A stretch of DNA of 8,171 bases from CAZUHN01 sp964620535 (GTDB lineage: Bacteria; UBA8248): NCBI GenBank assembly GCA_964620535.1, contig CAZUHN010000131.1:1-8171 (forward strand). The letters are read 5' to 3'. Position numbers and translations under genes: made by a program. Below, piece after piece: positions 6,223 to 8,171 of this stretch. Under the pieces are notes generated by a model. The model did no database searches. It was not told the origin of the DNA and worked only from the letters and a program-made list of their open reading frames with translations. Numbering within the stretch: the stretch's first letter is position 1; each line of letters opens with the position of its first letter.

Positions 6223-7110
6223 TCAAGCACCGGAGCGAAGTGCACCCCCCATGGCCCGGATGTGGCCGGGCGTGGTGCCGCAACACCCGCCGATGTATCG
6301 AGCCCCCAGCTCACGGCAGCGTAACGCGTGCGCGGCCATCTCCTCGGCACCCACTCCGTAGACGATCTCATTCTCTGACACTTTCGGGCTGCCGGCGTTC
6401 GATTGGACGATAATTGGAATGCCGACGTCAGCATTCACCATCTGGGCGATGATCTTTTCCATCTCGACCGGTCCGTTACCGCAATTCGTTCCGACCGCCT
6501 GCGCGCCGATTTGGCCGGCCGCCGCCACGGCTTCCTCGGGCGAAGTACCCATCATCGTTCGACCGTGGATATCGAAGTTCATGGTGCAAAAGACCGGAAG
6601 TCCGCAGACCGATCGGGCCCCCTCCACTCCGGCACGAACCTCTTCGAGGTTGCTCATCGTTTCAATCAGGATGAAATCCACTCCGCCTTCTGCCAAAGCA
6701 CGGCACTGGCTGGCGAAAGCCTCTTTCGCCTCTTCAAAGGGGAGGTCTCCGATGGGTTCAAGGAGGGAACCCGAAGGTCCCACCGAGCCCGCTACAACGA
6801 CCTCGCGTTCGTAGGAGTCCGCTGCCCTTCGGGAGATCTCGGCCCCCGCACGGTTGATCTCGCAGACACGGCCGTCCAGCCCGTGCAGCTCCAGTCGAAA
6901 GCGGTTTCCACCAAAGGTGTTCGTCGTGACAACGTCGGCTCCGGCCGAGAGATAAGCTTCGTGGACGTTGTGTATCGCTTGTGGGTCATCGGCGTTGAGG
7001 CGTTCCAGCGCGTCGCCCGGCTCCAGGTCGGCCGAAAGGAGCATCGTCCCCATTGCGCCGTCGCCGAGAAGGACGCCGTCTCCTCCTAGCCACTCGGTCA
7101 AGAAACTCAT
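6223..7110 (-). CDS. Homocysteine S-methyltransferase domain protein (MetH module 1-like)
   Basis: The 295-residue protein consists only of the zinc-dependent homocysteine-binding TIM barrel found in MmuM, BHMT and the first module of MetH. Seen: LLGDGAMGTML (14-24), VTTNTFGGNR (61-70), AGSVGPSG (107-114), the zinc ligand C210 in GTNCGNGP and the paired C276 and C277 in IGGCCGTTP. These are the three cysteines expected to bind zinc and activate the homocysteine thiol. There is no folate-binding, B12 or reactivation domain, unlike full MetH (about 1,200 residues), but those roles are plausibly supplied by the next three genes. The likely reaction is transfer of methyl from methyl-corrinoid to homocysteine, giving methionine. 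This is the first gene of the operon. The ATG at 7110 follows CAGGG, whose bases overlap the tip of a transposon-like inverted repeat at 7119. An MmuM-like enzyme using S-methylmethionine is an alternative, less likely given the neighbours. Confidence 0.92.
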   Translation of the reverse strand: MSFLTEWLGGDGVLLGDGAMGTMLLSADLEPGDALERLNADDPQAIHNVHEAYLSAGADVVTTNTFGGNRFRLELHGLDGRVCEINRAGAEISRRAADSYEREVVVAGSVGPSGSLLEPIGDLPFEEAKEAFASQCRALAEGGVDFILIETMSNLEEVRAGVEGARSVCGLPVFCTMNFDIHGRTMMGTSPEEAVAAAGQIGAQAVGTNCGNGPVEMEKIIAQMVNADVGIPIIVQSNAGSPKVSENEIVYGVGAEEMAAHALRCRELGARYIGGCCGTTPGHIRAMGGALRSGA

Positions 7111-7118
7111 CGGGATGC

Positions 7119-7141
7119 CCTGTCCATGGCGAATTAATAAT
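7119..7141 (+). repeat. Left terminal inverted repeat of element B
   Basis: This 23-bp copy (core CATGGCGAATTAATAAT) pairs with 7431-7453 in inverted orientation at 19 of 23 positions and resembles 1228-1250. It ends only eight bases before the homocysteine methyltransferase start codon. Confidence 0.7.
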
Positions 7142-7221
7142 TGTAGCCTGATTCAGGAGCTTTCCTCAATTTGCTCTTGGGTGCCAGCCCCGTCATGTCC
7201 AAAAACACGATCGGGGAAAAG

Positions 7222-7290
7222 TCCCCTTTTCCAAATAACTTTGCGATGCGAACATTCAGTATCGCAACCATGTAAAAGGGGGATTTTTTT
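7222..7290 (+). terminator. Terminator-like nested stem-loop inside element B
   Basis: TCCCCTTTT (7222-7230) pairs with AAAAGGGGGA (7274-7283, one extra G), enclosing a second stem GCGAT / ATCGC (7243-7247 and 7261-7265), and is followed by seven Ts (7284-7290). It has the form of a plus-strand intrinsic terminator, but no plus-strand gene precedes it. It may simply be a structural repeat of the mobile element, or may block transcription running against the operon. The loop is long, which weakens the call. Confidence 0.35.
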
Positions 7291-7430
7291 GACCAGGAAC
7301 AGGCTGCGTGAGACATCGATCGAGTTTATTGATAGGACGGGGCCGGCTCGGTGGGGGGAAGGTCCTCGAGGAAGGGTTCCTCGGAGCCACGGTGGGTGAC
7401 CCAACGGAGCCAGACGCCGATTGCCGCTTG

Positions 7431-7453
7431 ATTAGGAATTCGCCATGCACCGG
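7431..7453 (-). repeat. Right terminal inverted repeat of element B
   Basis: On the minus strand it carries the core CATGGCGAATTCCTAAT and pairs with 7119-7141. It lies 15 bp after the stop codon of the acyl-CoA synthetase remnant, with 7411-7430 also conserved in element A. Confidence 0.7.
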
Positions 7454-7468
7454 GGGGGCAAGTCAATC

Positions 7469-7786
7469 TCAGTCGTCGAGAGTTTCGTATTCCTCGCGCA
7501 ACTTATACTTCAGCACCTTCCCCATCGCATTATGCGGTAGTGCATGGCGGAACACGATGACACGTGGATGTATAAATCGCGCGATTCGTCCCTCGAAAAG
7601 CGAGAGCACATCCTTCGGCTTGAGTACCGCATTTTTCCGTAGCACTACCACCGCCACCGGTACCTCACCCCATTGACGGTGTCGGCCGCCGAGAGGGACG
7701 GCCAGGCGATGCCGCGAGGCCATGGAAATTGTCCGGCGCCTGACCGCTGGAGAAGAGATGAACCGAGTGGGGAACGTCTGGCCCAT
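7469..7786 (-). pseudogene. 3' remnant of an AMP-forming acyl-CoA synthetase gene
   Basis: The frame encodes the C-terminal lid domain of an AMP-binding (acyl-CoA synthetase/adenylating) enzyme. WGEVPVAVVVLRKN, followed by ARFIHPRVIVFRHALPHNAMGKVLKYKLREEY, is diagnostic, and K90 in the MGKVLK motif is the lysine that catalyses adenylation in the family. Recognisable similarity covers only about residues 28-105 (7705-7469). Upstream the frame turns into unrelated, low-similarity sequence, and the other two minus-strand frames between 7700 and 7860 show no family motif either. A normal enzyme has about 500-550 residues, so more than 400 are missing and the gene is dead. It keeps its natural stop codon and probably once preceded the methyl-transfer operon on the same strand. 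Confidence 0.8.
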
Positions 7787-7833
7787 GAAAGGGGTTCGCC
7801 TTCAGATTCCGCGGGCGAGCCGGGTTCACGGGC

Positions 7834-7883
7834 GTGATGGCCTCCCAAAAGAGTCACGAATTTTGGACCTCGGAGGCTATCAC
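7834..7883. repeat. Long imperfect hairpin
   Basis: GTGATGGCCTCC (7834-7845) pairs with GGAGGCTATCAC (7872-7883), with 11 of 12 positions complementary. Just inside, CAAAA and TTTTG extend the stem after an asymmetric bulge. No T-run follows on either strand. It has the look of a palindromic repeat unit rather than a terminator. No other copy is in this window. Confidence 0.45.
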
Positions 7884-7940
7884 AAATGCTGGATATTCAA
7901 GAGATTTCACTCGGACATCCTCAACAAAAAAAATCGCTGG

Positions 7941-8036
7941 ACTAGAACTTAATCGAAAATCTCCTCCTGAAACAGCTGCTTTTTGTCATCCGGGAAAAAA
8001 GAGGATTAGGATGCAGATGCATTATTGGACAGGACA
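7941..8036 (-). mobile_element. Solitary end of the same rve-type insertion sequence
   Basis: Read on the minus strand from 8036, the sequence TGTCCTGTCC is followed by AAT, GCATCTG and ATCCTAAT blocks, then further in by TTTCAGGAGGAGATTTTCGAT. The same order occurs at the transposase-start end of the IS at 1889-1824 (GTCCGGTCC, CATCTGAATCCTAA, TTTTCAGAAGAGATTTTGAT), with about 23 extra bases in this copy. No transposase coding sequence follows. It is therefore a leftover tip of a second, otherwise deleted copy. Confidence 0.55.
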
Positions 8037-8073
8037 CGGTGGGTGCCGTCTCCAGCGAACCCTTCTCCCCGAT

Positions 8074-8116
8074 TTCCCTGTTTAACACAGAAAATACAGG
8101 GAAGTTTTTCTTTTTT
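8074..8116 (+). terminator. Orphan intrinsic-terminator-like hairpin
   Basis: TTCCCTGT (8074-8081) pairs perfectly with ACAGGGAA (8096-8103) around a 14-nt loop and is followed by GTTTTTCTTTTTT. This is a typical plus-strand Rho-independent terminator shape. No plus-strand gene lies upstream inside the window, so its natural transcript is unknown or lost. Confidence 0.5.
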
Positions 8117-8171
8117 CCGGCCCAAAGTCTTAAAAACAACGGGGTCCACTAGAGAATCAAGGGATTTAAAG

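Larger units (their letters stand above)
7119..7453. mobile_element. Element B: 335-bp MITE-like element without a transposase
   Basis: The element is bounded by 23-bp imperfect inverted repeats shared with element A, and its right end is similar to element A over 43 bp. No open frame inside resembles a known protein, so it would need a transposase from elsewhere. The interior holds a nested hairpin with a T-run (7222-7290) and a short hairpin CGAGGAA-GGG-TTCCTCG (7367-7383). It separates the methyl-transfer operon from the acyl-CoA synthetase remnant and now forms the operon's whole upstream leader. The family is not one I recognise, and no clear target duplication is seen. Confidence 0.55.
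7787..8171. other. Gene-free right edge with repeats and element debris
   Basis: No coding region is supported on either strand. The stretch holds a long imperfect hairpin (7834-7883), a solitary insertion-sequence end (about 7941-8036) and a terminator-like hairpin (8074-8116), listed separately. The rest is AT-richer than the operon and looks like decayed intergenic or element sequence. Confidence 0.5.

Noticed and set aside
6403..7089. Plus-strand frame of 228 codons opposite the homocysteine methyltransferase
   Set aside because: The opposite strand carries all conserved motifs; this translation matches nothing recognisable.
7134..7450. Small minus-strand frames of 60-83 codons in element B
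   Set aside because: They run through the hairpins and inverted repeats of the element, and their only similarity is to element A's repeat end, so they are translated repeat sequence.
7111..7468. Cobalamin or S-adenosylmethionine riboswitch in front of the B12-dependent operon
   Set aside because: I looked for a B12-box-like conserved core and for a SAM-type multi-stem leader and saw neither; the region is explained by element B.
7942..8139. 65-codon minus-strand frame near the right edge
   Set aside because: It crosses the IS end and the terminator-like hairpin; no protein family is recognisable.

Overview
The window looks like a chromosomal stretch of a GC-rich, probably strictly or facultatively anaerobic bacterium; a Desulfobacterota-like or related uncultured lineage is an inference from gene content only. 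All credible genes lie on the minus strand. The core is a four-gene corrinoid methyl-transfer operon. In transcription order it encodes a homocysteine S-methyltransferase domain protein (7110-6223), a cap plus B12-binding corrinoid protein (6180-5533), a uroporphyrinogen-decarboxylase-fold methyltransferase (5503-4343) and a RACo-type [2Fe-2S]/ASKHA reductive activator (about 4350-2341). Together they resemble a methionine synthase taken apart into single proteins. The homocysteine and B12 modules are kept, the folate module is replaced by a UroD-fold methyltransferase that presumably acts on another methyl donor, and the AdoMet-dependent reactivation domain is replaced by an ATP-dependent ferredoxin-type activator.

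Region by region: 1-161 has no gene but holds a 10-bp-stem hairpin, a perfect 12-bp palindrome and a possible insertion-sequence end. A zinc-dependent M14/AstE-AspA-like hydrolase occupies 1187-162. The stretch 1228-2265 is bounded by 23-bp imperfect inverted repeats. Nested in it is a decayed rve-family insertion sequence (about 1299-1889) whose transposase has an internal deletion at a short direct repeat plus a frameshift. The methyl-transfer operon fills 2341-7110. A second element with the same inverted-repeat ends (7119-7453) sits directly against the first gene of the operon, and its tip overlaps the likely ribosome binding site. Beyond it lie the 3' end of an acyl-CoA synthetase gene (7469-about 7705, broken upstream), a hairpin, a solitary second copy of the insertion-sequence end (about 7941-8036) and an orphan terminator-like hairpin near 8100.

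Two points deserve attention. First, a strong terminator-like stem-loop lies exactly at the UroD-fold/activator boundary, and the activator has no ATG, GTG or TTG start in its frame between that boundary and its iron-sulfur domain. Second, two copies of an apparently unassigned non-autonomous element lie just upstream of metabolic genes. I found no tRNA, rRNA, CRISPR array or recognisable riboswitch.
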